Assembly (NCBI GenBank): GCA_949130495.1
Contig: OX422216.1
Coordinates: 365,948,605-366,012,604, forward strand
From: Sambucus nigra
Lineage: Eukaryota > Streptophyta > Magnoliopsida > Dipsacales > Adoxaceae
Direction of reading: 5' to 3'
Length of the DNA stretch: 64,000 nt
Of the stretch, positions 33,240 to 44,144 are shown piece by piece (the first letter of the stretch is position 1; each line of letters opens with the position of its first letter). A program made the position numbers and the translations under genes. The notes below the pieces were generated by a model. The model had not been told where the DNA came from. It did not search any database and worked only from the letters and a program-made list of their open reading frames with translations.

Positions 33240-34362
33240 ATGTAGAAGAGAGTACCCCGCACTATTTCCTTTACAAAAAATTCAACATCTTCATTAGAAT
33301 CAATGAGTGTGTCCATGAGCATAGGATAAAATGTGATACTTAAGCGAAACATTGCTTGCAAGAAACTTGGTTCCTCAAGAATGTTTCGGTGAAGTCATTG
33401 ATGCACAACGATGGCAATTCTAAACAATGTGTACCACACATCTGACAGAACCAGCTAAATATATAAATATAAACTTTGATATATGACGTAGAGAATTCAA
33501 TAACCCTGACAACAAACAACGACTACATGATATTAGAGTCATCTCCTCTTCTACAGGTAATGTTGGAGTCATCTCCTCTACCACGACCATAGGTAATGCT
33601 GGAGTCAAATTTCCTCTGAAATGTATCAATAGGGTCTCGCAACCTTGAAGATACAATTTGGTAAGGATATATAATCAAGGCAGTTGTGATTTTATAAAGA
33701 TTCATTAAACACGAAGACAATAAACAAGAATTTTGAAATTTCACAAGTAGAGAGTCCGGACCATCGCTCGCTTCGAATTTGATGCCCGCCCTATCAAGAT
33801 CAATTGTAGAGTAATAAACGCCAGGATAATTGCTTAAAAAAGGAACTTGGTTCTCTAGTAGTAGCAAGTTGTGTTTCATTATAAGGTGATCTAAATCCTT
33901 AATGAATATCAGGTGCGTAACATTATGCTCATGCATAACTGACCTTCATTAAAGTTCAAGTATAAACAACCATAAACCACTATTATTTTTTCAAACACCA
34001 CATTTTTGCATTTGAATCCTTCTTCATAGCATGCACGAGCATCCGATGCCAAATCTGAAATGGCCTCCACACATACATGTAGTATATCATCTACTTACAT
34101 TGGCTCTCTTTAGCGATTATATCCAAGAGGTTGTGCATGTACATAATTATCTTGTCTTGCATACCTATGAGGGGCTCATAATTTTTGTGTAGGTCTAATG
34201 GACACCACACCATGGGCATATGCACTGGAATTTATCTTACAAAGCCACTCAGAAACCCTCTAAATGGATCGTCTAATTTTTTGTTGTCGAACTTGTTATT
34301 CAAAGGCCCAATTCCATCATATCTTTGATGGAATTGTAAACCTGCTCACTTCTCGGCGCCAT
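33240..34362 (-). pseudogene. DUF247 family plant protein, decayed
   Basis: DUF247 proteins are plant-specific, usually single-exon, with a C-terminal membrane segment; some act in pollen-stigma recognition, most are uncharacterised. Minus-strand pieces keep the family order. PLDLHKNYEPLIGMQDKIIM (about 34210-34130) corresponds to the SIGPxHHGxxxLxxMExxK block. ISDLASDARACYEEGF (about 34060-34010) corresponds to the ARxCY block. LDHLIMKHNLLLLENQVPFL (about 33890-33830) is the highly conserved DLLLLENQxPFF motif. RAGIKFEASDGPDSLLVKF (33800-33740) is the AGIKF block. FYPMLMDTLIDSNEDVEFFV (about 33330-33270) is the C-terminal YxxFMDxLIxxxxDVxxL block. A start at 34362 is possible. Frameshifts and stops separate all pieces. 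The promoter side was split by the element at 34619-45196. Confidence 0.75.
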
Positions 34363-35229
34363 TAGTTTCTAGTTTTTTGGTCTCAAATATCCTTAGCTCC
34401 TTATTGAATTTTCTCTTTTCTCTTATGTTTCGGAGGGTTGGTTACTTCTATTCTTCCTGTAACATTTCTCTATAAATGCGCACCTGAACTGGTAGAGGAT
34501 ATTTTTTCAAACTCCACATTCACATCTATTTTTACCTTATACTTTTACTTTTTAAATTCTCAACATTACACAATGGGATATGCAGAATATGATTGATGTC
34601 CTTCCCATTATTGGATATTGTAAAATACAGTGTGTGATACGGATTTAAATTAATTCGCAAGTTTCCAATTAAACCTTATTTAATTAGAGTCTATTTAGAA
34701 ACAGTCCCTAAACATGCAACTACGTGTGTGCATGCGTCAATCCATAAATAAATAAAGCATGTGACACAAAATTTAAGAAAAAATCCCCGAAGGGCAAAAC
34801 CTTTTATTTCTAAAACTTTAACAAGTTTACAAGACCATTGACTTACATACCATATTTCTTTCTCCCATAAGAGTAATGCACGGTTCCATCGTCAAACCTT
34901 CAAAGTAATGGCTAGAAATAAGCAATGGTTCACACGCAGCTATACCATAAGGATGCACAGTCCATACATGAAGTCTTAAGTCTTCACAAGGACTTCCTCT
35001 ACAATATCACGCAGCTCTTAGGTTGTAAAGTTCTCCCCACAAAGAATGATGAAAATAAAAGTGTGTTATTGAACACTAAAACAATTCACCAAAGCATATG
35101 GGGTTTTTGCGAATTAAAAACAAAAGGGATAAAAACCCTAAAAGAAGAAGTCAAAAGAATTCTACAGATTCGCAGTTTTTTATGTTTCAAAACGCTGGGA
35201 CTTCTTAATGAAAATGAAACCATTTAATG

Positions 35230-35389
35230 AGTATTTATAGAAAAATGCGTCGCCTCGATCGTTTGAACGGAAACTGGATCTCCCTCGAACGAAGGACACG
35301 TGTCATTTGAACGGCATCGTGCGACATCTCCATGTCACTCGAACGAGATGAGATCTCGCTTGAATGACTTGGGCGTCAAAATCGAGGAA
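35230..35389 (-). promoter_or_regulatory. Palindrome cluster and TATA box, 3' LTR of element 4
   Basis: TTCGAA-type half and whole palindromes (cgatcgtttgaacgg, ctcgaacgaaggac, cactcgaacgagatg, gatctcgcttgaatgac) at 35251-35388. On the minus strand they precede CTATAAATAC (35231-35240). Confidence 0.7.
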
Positions 35390-36514
35390 TGTAAGGATAA
35401 ATTTCTCATGTCCAATATGTTACATTTGTGTATGTCGTACGCTGCTACATTTGGTACATCACTTCACGATATCACATGACGGCTTCTATACGAATTCTAG
35501 GAATCAAGCATACAATGTCTCCATCAAGTGTCCCATATCTGCCTCAACAACTTCATGTTCCACGATTTTATGGATTTTATGCAAGTGGTTCGCAAGAGAA
35601 GTCAAAACAATGAAAGAAAGGCAAGATAGGAAAGTTCAAGGGAATTTTTGTAATTTTACAATCATAGTTCAGAGGTCTGGTCAACTAGAAAGTTGAAGAG
35701 CTTGATGACACGAAGACACTGAAAGAAATGACACCTTAATCCGAGCTACGGTGAAGAAGCTATGGCCCTTTGAAAATGGAGAAAATTCTGAGAAAAGCCT
35801 TGGAAGAATGTTATGTGTTTTTAGCCCCAAAAACCAGTGAACTATCGCGAACCGAAGGCCAAACCTGTTCGGGGGGAGAACTGGTTCGAGGTGCCACCCG
35901 AATCGATTCGGGGTACTTGACGCTGGCAAGAGTTCCAATGACTTAAAATTCTTTTTGGATTCCTTATAAAAGCCAACTTCGGGGGAGTTATTTTGCAAGA
36001 CTTGGAGAGACGTTTTTTAGAGTTCTTTAGCTCAAGTCTTCATATTTTTTAGTCCCAAAACTCATGTTTTGATTCACACATCATTGCCAAACCTTTATGA
36101 ATCCGTTTGAAACCCAAGAACACAACTTTGGTTTTGTCCATTCTTGTGGAGAATTCGTTTTCTTCTTCATTGCTGACCACCTGGAGTTCCTGCTGGAGAT
36201 TCCAGCCGACGATATTTCTAGCCGTTGCTTTGAAGGCTTGACGAAGACACCGTGTGTTACACTTGTGGGTGATTATCAGGTTGTATGTAAGTCAATGGTC
36301 TTGTAAATTATTCAAAGTTCTAGAAATAAAATGTTTTGCCCTTCGCGGATTTTTCCTTAAACTTGTATTGCATGATTTATCTATTTATGGTTTGACACAC
36401 GCACACACATAGTTGTTTGTTTGAGGGATGTCTAAGAATAGACTCTAATTAAATAAGGTCTAATTGGATATTTGCGAATTAGTTTAAATTGGTATCACAC
36501 AGTCGCACTTTACA
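35390..36514 (+). mobile_element. 5' LTR of element 3
   Basis: Ends GTCGCACTTTACA. Palindrome cluster at 35851-35925, then CTTATAAAAG (35963-35972). Confidence 0.92.
35851..35972 (+). promoter_or_regulatory. Palindrome cluster and TATA box, 5' LTR of element 3
   Basis: gcgaaccgaagg, cctgttcgg, gaactggttcga, and the 16-bp perfect palindrome CCCGAATCGATTCGGG (35897-35912). About 50 bases later comes CTTATAAAAG (35963-35972). Confidence 0.7.
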
Positions 36515-36643
36515 AATTCGTATCAGAGCTGGTTACGCTAATTTATCTCGTGATCTTGATTTTTCAAGGATTTTTTTATACAATTTGACTTCTCACATCA
36601 TCAAATTGGTATCAGAGCAGGTTACGCTAATTTATCGCGTATT
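36513..36643 (+). other. Duplicated primer-binding region of element 3
   Basis: The expected PBS is mutated: TCGTATCAGAGC at 36518-36529, followed by ggttacgctaatttatctcg. About 90 bases on, the same segment recurs with an intact TGGTATCAGAGC (36607-36618) and ggttacgctaatttatcgcg. Element 2 has a single copy. Confidence 0.8.
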
Positions 36644-36713
36644 CCTATTTACCATAAAATTTGTGTTATATTGATTTTTTTTTAAAATCGATTTTGAAAA
36701 TTGCGATTTTTCA

Positions 36714-37592
36714 ATGGAGCACTTATGTAATCGGATGCGACCCTTTAATGACACGAGTCAGAGTTTTGATGATATAAATCATTTGGATTTGATGTTTGCT
36801 AAAATAATTGACTTTTTGGGAAAAGAAAATTCTCGTTTTAAATACGCGTTGGATTTTTTACAAATGGTTCAAAATCAAAGAGATTTTTATCGTGAAAAAT
36901 TTGTTTCTTTGGACCATGACTTTGTTGCTTTAAAATTGTCCAAGAAGGAGAGTGATGATAGGGTCCTATTTTTAGGAAAAGAAACGGAGGATCGTAAAAA
37001 TTTTATGGTTTGTGTTTATGCCAAAGAGGATAAAAATATTTTAGTCAATGAGTTTGTGGCACGTAAAGAGACTTTTCGGGAAAAGTTTGATTTAATTGAG
37101 GGAGAGAGAGATACCCTTGTAGGAATTGTTGATAATTTAAAAAAGGCGTCCCTTAAATTGGAAGAGTCTAATTCTTTGCTTGAGTAAAAAATTTTGAAGT
37201 TAAAAAATGATTTGACAGACTCGAGTAGGTTTGATAGTGATGGTAATGGCTCATCTTGTTCTCATGCTTCTAGTGCTAAAGCCAAAACCATTATTTATTT
37301 TAGAGGGTCAATTAATCCTAAGGACGTTAGAAAATATCACACATTAGGTAACATTCCTCCCGTTTACACATGTTCACATTGTGGTAGGAAAGGTCACCTG
37401 AGGAGATATTGTTTTTATCTTGGAAGAAGTCCTAGGAAGTTTATATCTAGTGTTCCCTAGGTTCCTAAATCCCCCATTCGACGTTCCACATCTATTTGGG
37501 TTAGGAAATCTGTTTTAGAGGCACTAGATTTTAGACAAGTTGATTCCCACTTTCTTGTACATGATTCTTCTCTTACCATATCATATAGATGA
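36714..37592 (+). pseudogene. Gag-like gene of element 3 (coiled coil plus zinc knuckle), two nonsense codons
   Basis: ATG at 36714. Codons 1-157 are open: a short N-terminus (MEHLCNRMRPFND), then a long Lys/Glu/Leu/Asp-rich coiled-coil-like region with units such as REKFVSLDHDF and REKFDLIEGERD. A TAA at 37185-37187 replaces the Ser codon seen in element 2 (FLESK). The frame then runs on through a Ser-rich spacer and an intact CX2CX4HX4C knuckle, CSHCGRKGHLRRYC, to a TAG at 37458-37460. Homology continues in the same frame to a TGA at 37590-37592. The central copia Gag core present in element 4 is absent, so this is a shortened Gag. It is the least decayed coding region among the three related elements. 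Confidence 0.8.
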
Positions 37593-39180
37593 TTGTGTTT
37601 GCATGTTTGTTATACACTAGTTGTGGTTTCATGATATATATTTGTTAGTGTAATGACATGTACTTTTTGTATGTTTTATTTTTTTTTTTTGGAAAAAGTT
37701 TTAAAAATACAAAAAGATTTTAATTTTGATCAAATTTTGAAAAATCCAAAAAGATTTTTGTATTTTGTTTGCACCTTTTAAGGATGAGCACCTAGGATGA
37801 CTGAGTCACAACATCATTCCATTTTTCAAGTGACTATTTGATAGTGTTTTGAGATAATAGGTCAATTCATCCATATGCTTTATAATGTTTGGAGTCATTA
37901 AGATGTAATTAAGTGTTACTTCCTACATGTTTGACTCATGATTTCCTTTATTGCACACATGCACGGATTTGTTTGATTATTGTGCTTGTCTTATCACATG
38001 TTGGTTGGGTGTTTTCACTTCAATCATGTCCTTAAAATGAACCAAGCGCGATAAAACAAGACAATAAAAAGTGTGCATGTAAGAGCCGTTTGTAAGTTTT
38101 TGTGCTTTGTTTGAAAATGGTGAAGGGCTACGAAAGATTTTCATTTATCCTTTGCGATTAAGCCTCCATTTAAATTGGTTGAGGAATTTTTTATCCGGGG
38201 TCCAAAGAGGTTTCAAAGAGCCTGACAAAATTTAAAGGCAATAAAAAGAAATTCATGCCAATTATGGGCCAATTAGGTTTTTGCACCAATTCTCCAAAGT
38301 TTGAGAACTTAGTTTATAAATCTCTAAAAGAAAATATCTATGAGGGAGTTTGGATGGAGAATTAAAACGAGTTTGCACGTCCTTAAAAGTCATGAAAAAG
38401 CGCTAACTAGTTTTGGACGTTATTGGTGTGAAAATCACTTTGACTTTGATTTGATGATTTGTATAAGACAATGTCATCTAAATTCAACAAATTTTTACAC
38501 CTAAGGATACTTTTGATGTTCGTTCATTAGGAGTACACGTATGCATCGTGCACATATGATTGATTGAGTTTATTTACCTATCGAATGTGTTCAGACCCAT
38601 TCATTCCATTTCCATGACTTGGTTGTTTGAGTTTAAATCCATGGTGTGATTTTTGTATCTTATTTTTTTGTATGAAAAATTTGAAAAATCAAAAATAGTT
38701 TTTGAAGATTTTTTGAGTATCTCTTTGCAAGAGCACGTTTGCCATCTGGTTGATGCCTTGCTTCGAATACGGTGACACCCCAACTTTGCTTGTTTGATTT
38801 ATTCTTCTCATTTGTCTATTTGGGGACATAATAAAAAGGGGGAGAAATATTTATCATTTTATGGGAGAGTTTAAATTTTGGGGGAGTTTTTGAGATTTGA
38901 GTTATGCTTTTCTCATTCATTGATTTCTATGTTTATCTCATTTCAAACTTGATACGTCACTTGGTATTTTTCTTTTTCTCATTTGTGTAGGTACTACATT
39001 GATGATCATATATTGCACACCCTGAAGAGAAAAGGTTTGAGATTTTGAAGATTTGAAGAACAAATGATGAAGACTTACTCATTTGTATCTTTTCAGTTTT
39101 GGGTTCATGGGAGGGTAGATTTGTATAGGTCAATTGAATGATAATAATTCATATATTTTTATGTATGTACCGACATAGTC
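37593..39180 (+). other. 3' non-coding region of element 3
   Basis: No ORF. Shared boxes: tccggggtccaaagaggttt and aattatgggccaattaggttt (38195-38280), and ctatttggggacataat then aaaaagggggagaa (38813-38845), with gggagagtttaaattttggg after it. Confidence 0.8.
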
Positions 39181-39193
39181 ATAGGGGGAGATT
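39181..39193 (+). other. Polypurine tract of element 3
   Basis: ATAGGGGGAGATT next to the 3' LTR. Confidence 0.85.
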
Positions 39194-40319
39194 TGTAAGG
39201 ACATATTTCTCATGTCCAATATGTTACATTTGTGTATGTCGTACACCGCTACATTTGGCACGTCACTTCACGATATCACATGACGGCTTCTATTCGAATT
39301 CTAAGAATCAAGCATTTAACAACTCCGTTAATTGTCCCACATCTGCCTCAAAGACTTCACGTTCCACGATTTTATAGATTTTATGCAAGTGGTACGCAAG
39401 AGACGTCAAAATAATAAAAGAAAGGCATGATAGGAAAGTTTAAGGGAATTTTCGTAATTTATAGTTATAGTTAATAGGTCTAGTCAACTAGAAAGTTGAA
39501 GAGCTCGACGCCATGAAGATATTGGAAGAAACGACACCTCAATCCGAGCTACGATGAAGAAGTTATGGCCCTTTGAAAATGGAGAAAATTCCGAAAAAAG
39601 CCTTGGAAGAATGCTATGTATTTTTAGCCCCAACAACCAGTGAACTATCGCGAACCGAAGGCTAAACCGGTTTGGGGGGTGAACCGGTTTGAGGTACCCC
39701 CTGAACCGGCTCGCGGTACCTGACTCTGGAAAGAGTTCCAATGATTTAAAATTCTTTTTGGTTTCCTTATAAAAAAGCCAACTTCGGGGGAGTTATTTTG
39801 CAAGACTTGGAGACACGTTTTTGAGAGTTCTATTAGCTCAAGTCTTCATATTTTTGAGTTCCAAAACTCATGTTTTGATTCAACATCATTTCCATACCTT
39901 TATGAATTCGTTTGAAACCCAAGAACCCAACTTTGATTTTGTTCATTCTTGTGGAGAAGTCGTTTTCTTCTTCATTGCTAACCACCTGGAGTTCCTACGG
40001 GAGATTCTAGCTGACTATATTTCTAGCCGTTGCTTTGAAGGTTTGACGAAGACACCATGCGTTACACTTGTAGGCGATTATCAGGTTGTATGTAAGTCAA
40101 TGGTCTTGTAAATTATTCAAAGTTCTAGAATTAAAAGGTTTTGCCCTTCGAGAATTTTTCCTTAAACTCGTGTCGCATCATTTATCTATTTTTGGTTTGA
40201 CACACGCACACACGTAGTTGTTTGTTTGAGGGATATTTAAGAATAGACTCTAATTAAATAAGGTCTAATTGGATATTTATGAATTAGTTTAAATCGGTAT
40301 CACACAGTCGCACTTTACA
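39194..40319 (+). mobile_element. 3' LTR of element 3
   Basis: Homologous to 35390-36514. Its palindrome cluster (39647-39725) is built on GAACCGGTTC-type cores (aaccggtt at 39682-39689; gaaccggctc at 39703-39712). TATA-like CTTATAAAAA at 39766-39775. Confidence 0.92.
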
Positions 40320-40608
40320 AGGAACGCTACAAGACTTAGAAAAATTACTCATTTTCAATTTTTAAAGAAAAAAGTCCGCTCCAACAGTTAGAAAATATTT
40401 TGAAAAAAATATCCCAAAGCTCTAAGTGCAAATTTAAGGTATTTAAAACATAACCTTATCAAAGTAAACTTTTCAGAGGCTTTTTGATGAAGAACCTTGA
40501 TATATTCGGATCCGTCTTGATGTAGATTGCTCTTGAACTTCTTCGACGATTGTAACGGTATACGACATAATTAATTGTGATGAAAATTTATAAAAATATG
40601 TCCTTACA

Positions 40609-40622
40609 AATATCCCCTTGTG
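40609..40622 (-). other. Polypurine tract of element 4
   Basis: On the minus strand GACACAAGGGGATATTT directly precedes the 3' LTR. The related elements have catag...catagggggagatt in the same place. Confidence 0.75.
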
Positions 40623-42146
40623 TCTATGCCGAAACATACATAAAAACATCTGAATTATCAAATACCAAATTGCCTATACAAATTTACCCTCCCATAAATC
40701 TCAAAACTGAAAAGGTACAAATTTGCAAGTTCTCAAATTTTTCTTCAAAAAGTCTTCATCAAATCCCAAAGCTTTTCTCATCAGGGTGATGAACATAATG
40801 ATCTTCAATCTTTGTACCTACACTCATGAGATAAAGTAAAAAAACCTTTGTGACGTATGCCGTTTGAAATGATATAAGAATAAATCATTAATGAATCAAA
40901 TCTCCCCCATAATGCAAAAAAATCCCCCATAATGCCAAAAACTCCCCCATAACATGATGATTCTTTCTCCCCCTTTTTATGATGTCCCCAAATAGACAGA
41001 TAAGAAGAAACAATCAAAACAAGGAGTTTCACGACAAAAGCATAGCAAACAAGAATCAAACTACGCGCATACACAGGAGTATCTAAAAAACATTCACAAA
41101 CTATTTTTGATTTTTCAATTTTTCGTTCAAAAATCACACCATGGATTTAACTAAAACGACCACGTCATGGAAATGGAATGTATGACTGTGAACACATTCG
41201 ATAGGTAAATAACGAATGAACATCAAAAGTATCCTTAGGTGTAAAAATTGTTGAATTTAGATGACATCATCTTATGAAAATCAATAAATCAAAGTCAAAG
41301 TGATTTTTACATCAATAACGTCCAAAACTATGTAGAGCTTTTTCAAGACTTCCAACGTGCAAATCCGTTTTAATTCTCCATCCAAACTCCCTCATATATA
41401 TTTTCTTTCAGAGGAAATCTAAATTCTCAAACATTAGAGAATTGGTGCAAAAACCTAATGGCCCCATTTTGGGATGAATTTTTTTTATTGCCTTTAAATT
41501 TTTTGGGGCTCTTTTAAACCTCTTTGGACCCCGGATAATAAAATTCCTCAATTTTCTAGGTCCAATTTAAACGGTGGTTTAATCACAAAGGATAAATGAG
41601 TACCTTTCGTAGCCCTTCACTGTTTTCAAATAAAGCACACAACCTCGCTAAACGGTTCTTACATGCACTATTTTCTTGTCAAGTTTTATCGCGCTTGGTT
41701 CATTTTAAGGACAGTATTGAAGTAGAAACACCCAACCAACATGTGGTAAGACAAGCACAATAATCAAACAAATCCGTACACGTGTGCAATAAAGGAAATC
41801 ATGAGTCAAACATGTAGGAAGTAACACTTAATTACATCTCAATGACTCCAAACTTTATAAAGCACATGAATGAATTGACATATTATCTCAAAACACTATC
41901 AAATAGTCACATAAAAAAATGGAATAATGTTGTGAATCGGTCATCCTAAATGTCCATCCATAAAAGGTGCAAACAAAGTACAAACATCTTTTTGGATTTT
42001 CTCACAATTTTATCAAAATAAAATCTTTTTATATTTTTCAAAAAAAATTCAAAAACAAATGGAAAACATACAAAAATTATACATACTATCAATAGGAAAA
42101 TAATGTCATCATGGAAAACAACCTATGTTAGTAAACATGTCAAACC
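40623..42146 (-). other. 3' non-coding region of element 4
   Basis: No ORF. On the minus strand: a shared box at about 41455-41560 (tccggggtccaaagaggttt, then aaaagagcccc), then ctatttggggacatcat and aaaaagggggagaa (about 41000-40967), then three tandem atgggggag motifs (40906-40955). Pol is absent. Confidence 0.8.
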
Positions 42147-44030
42147 TCAATCGTTAGGTGCGTAGGGGTTTTCCAAAGGTGGTGCCAACTTATGAAAAAA
42201 ACCCATCAAATTTTGTGAAGTTTTGACCAAAAACTTAACTTGCTCACCTAAATGTGCAAAATCTCCCATGTAGTCTCCAGGAGCATGTAAAGTATCATGT
42301 GTGGGTGCATGTGTGGAAGAAACACGTGTAGAGGCAAAACGTGACACATAACCCAACTTAAAACAAAATTCCATAAGGTTTCCTCTCCTCTTGCAATAGG
42401 AACAAAAATAAATAGGCCTAGGAACACCTCTCTCAAAAACTCTAGGACGTGCTCTCCTAATGGGAATGGGACTCCTAGGTAAGTTAATTTTTGGGCCATG
42501 TGAATCTGTCACTAAAGTGGGAATTGGCTCGGGTGCGACAAAAGAAGTGGAAGCACCGTCATGACCTTTTCCTAGCCCGTCAACGCTACCCTTATCGGGA
42601 TTAAGAACCACCTTTTCAAACTTCGTAGGTGCGTTCTCAAATTTGACTTTGACCTCCCAAGCAAATTCGAGATCACTCTCGAGTTGGGATACACGTGTCG
42701 TCACACTAGACACTGTGTCAGTCAAATCACATTTTTCCTTTCTTAAAACCTCCTTCTCTCTCTCCAAATCTAACACTCGTCGACCTAAATACCTATTATA
42801 CTTCTTTGTTTTTAAGGTCTCGGTGTACAAATATCTAAATGCTTTTTGGAGCTCACTTTCATCTCCACTTTCAAACTCGCTTTCTCCCTCACTTGAAGTG
42901 CTCAAATCATCACTATCGCATTCGTGTGCACTATTGTAGGACAAAGTGGGTGTGCTCACATGACTAGCTAAAAACGCAACACACATACCGTTCTCTTTTT
43001 CATCACCCGAATCAAAAACCTCTATGTCGCTATCACTAAGTGTGGCATGCATAGTCACTTTATTTCCCTCTCCCCTAAGTCTAGTGGCACACTCATACGC
43101 CTTATGCCCTTTACCCCCACACTCAAAACACGTCAAAATTTCTAAATTTTCCTCACTCTCCTTTTCTTTTTCTCTCTCATTCTATTTCTCACCGCTTTCT
43201 TTGGACTCTTTATTTTTCTCAAAAAATTTCTTATTGGAAGAATTATTTTTGTTCATGTTGAGAAATTTTTTAAAAGTTTTCACAAACAAGGTCATATCTT
43301 TAAAATCAAAATCTTCCTCAAAATCGGACTCACAAACTTTTTCTTTCTTTTTCTTAAAATGAGTCTTTAAAGCGACGCCTTTATCCTTAGCCTTAATGGT
43401 TTGGGGAAATATGTCAATATCATAGATTTGAAGATCTCCTACAAGTTCTTCCAACTTAAGTGATTTCAAATTTTCCAAAGAGTTCAAAAAAGTGACTATA
43501 GGAATAAAGCATTTTGGGAGAGATCTCAAAATCTTTTTAATGACACACGTGTTATCAATCATCTCACCCAAATTAAAACTGGTGTTTATATTTTTTGACA
43601 AACGTGCATAAAAATCATCAAAGCATTCAGACTCAGACATGGTGATAGTCTCAAATTGGGTGGCCATATTTTGTAATTTTGATTCTTTAACCGCGTTTGT
43701 ACTCTCACGTGTCAATTTCAAAACATCTCACGCCTCTTTAGATGTGGTTCATATCATAATTCGGCAGAACTCGTCGAGAGTGACGGCTCCAAAAATAACA
43801 CTCAAACCACGTGAATTAAAATTAGACATTTTAAAATCATCTTCACTCTAGGCCGACGCAGGTTTTAAAGAGGTGATATTTTCAACGGTAACAGTGGGAG
43901 GAGTTCACCCATTTTCGCAAAGCAACTAAGCACGCTCGTCAATGGCTTTTAAACTAGATTTCATGCGAGATTTCCAATAGGCATAATTTTTTCCATAAAA
44001 AATAGGCACCTTATTAAATGAATGTTCCAT
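42147..44030 (-). pseudogene. Full-length Sirevirus-type gag of element 4, broken by nonsense codons
   Basis: Minus strand from ATG at 44030-44028; 627 codons in one unbroken frame except for six stops. Residues 1-30 (FNKVPIFYGKNYAYWKSRMK) are the N-terminal copia Gag motif. Residues 75-230 are the copia Gag core, including MATQFETITMSESECFDDFY, KILRSLPKCFIPIVTFLNSL and KLEELVGDLQIYD. About residues 300-315 form a CX2CX4HX4C knuckle (CFECGGKGHKAYEC). Residues 345-440 are acidic then coiled coil. A second knuckle (CSYCKRRGNLMEFC, His replaced by Asn) corresponds to the single knuckle of elements 2 and 3. Stops lie at codons 35, 42, 61, 94, 101 and 283. The first, second, third and fifth sit where copia Gags have Trp. 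Gag would form the particle and bind RNA. Confidence 0.88.
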
Positions 44031-44129
44031 TGGAAAAATTGCGATTTTTCACAAAACAGATTTTTAAAAAAAAATCAATATCACACGATTTTGCGAAAAA
44101 TAGGAATACGCAATAAATTAGTGCAATCT

Positions 44130-44141
44130 GCTCTGATACCA
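44130..44141 (-). other. tRNA-Met primer-binding site of element 4
   Basis: TGGTATCAGAGC on the minus strand, just inside the 5' LTR. Confidence 0.88.
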
Positions 44142-44144
44142 ATT

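Larger units (their letters stand above)
35390..40319 (+). mobile_element. Non-autonomous gag-only Sirevirus-like copia element (element 3)
   Basis: LTRs 35390-36514 and 39194-40319 (1,125 and 1,126 bp) start TGTAAGGA and end CTTTACA, with a perfect AGGAA duplication (35385-35389, 40320-40324). The interior has two PBS-like copies, a gag-like gene with few stops, a 3' non-coding region shared with elements 2 and 4, and a PPT. No pol. It is inserted on the opposite strand to element 4, inside its 3' LTR. Confidence 0.92.
34619..40608 (-). mobile_element. 3' LTR of element 4, interrupted by element 3
   Basis: Pieces 34619-35389 and 40325-40608. Rejoining them gives ...cgaggaacgctacaagacttag, which matches ...agaggaacgctacaggacttag in the 5' LTR (44909-44940). 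On the minus strand it starts TGTAAGGACATATTTTTATAA and ends ...GTATTTTACA. Confidence 0.9.

Noticed and set aside
42643..43362. Plus-strand frames of 98 and 112 codons, Ser/Leu/Phe-rich
   Set aside because: Shadows of the minus-strand gag, which has clear family motifs.
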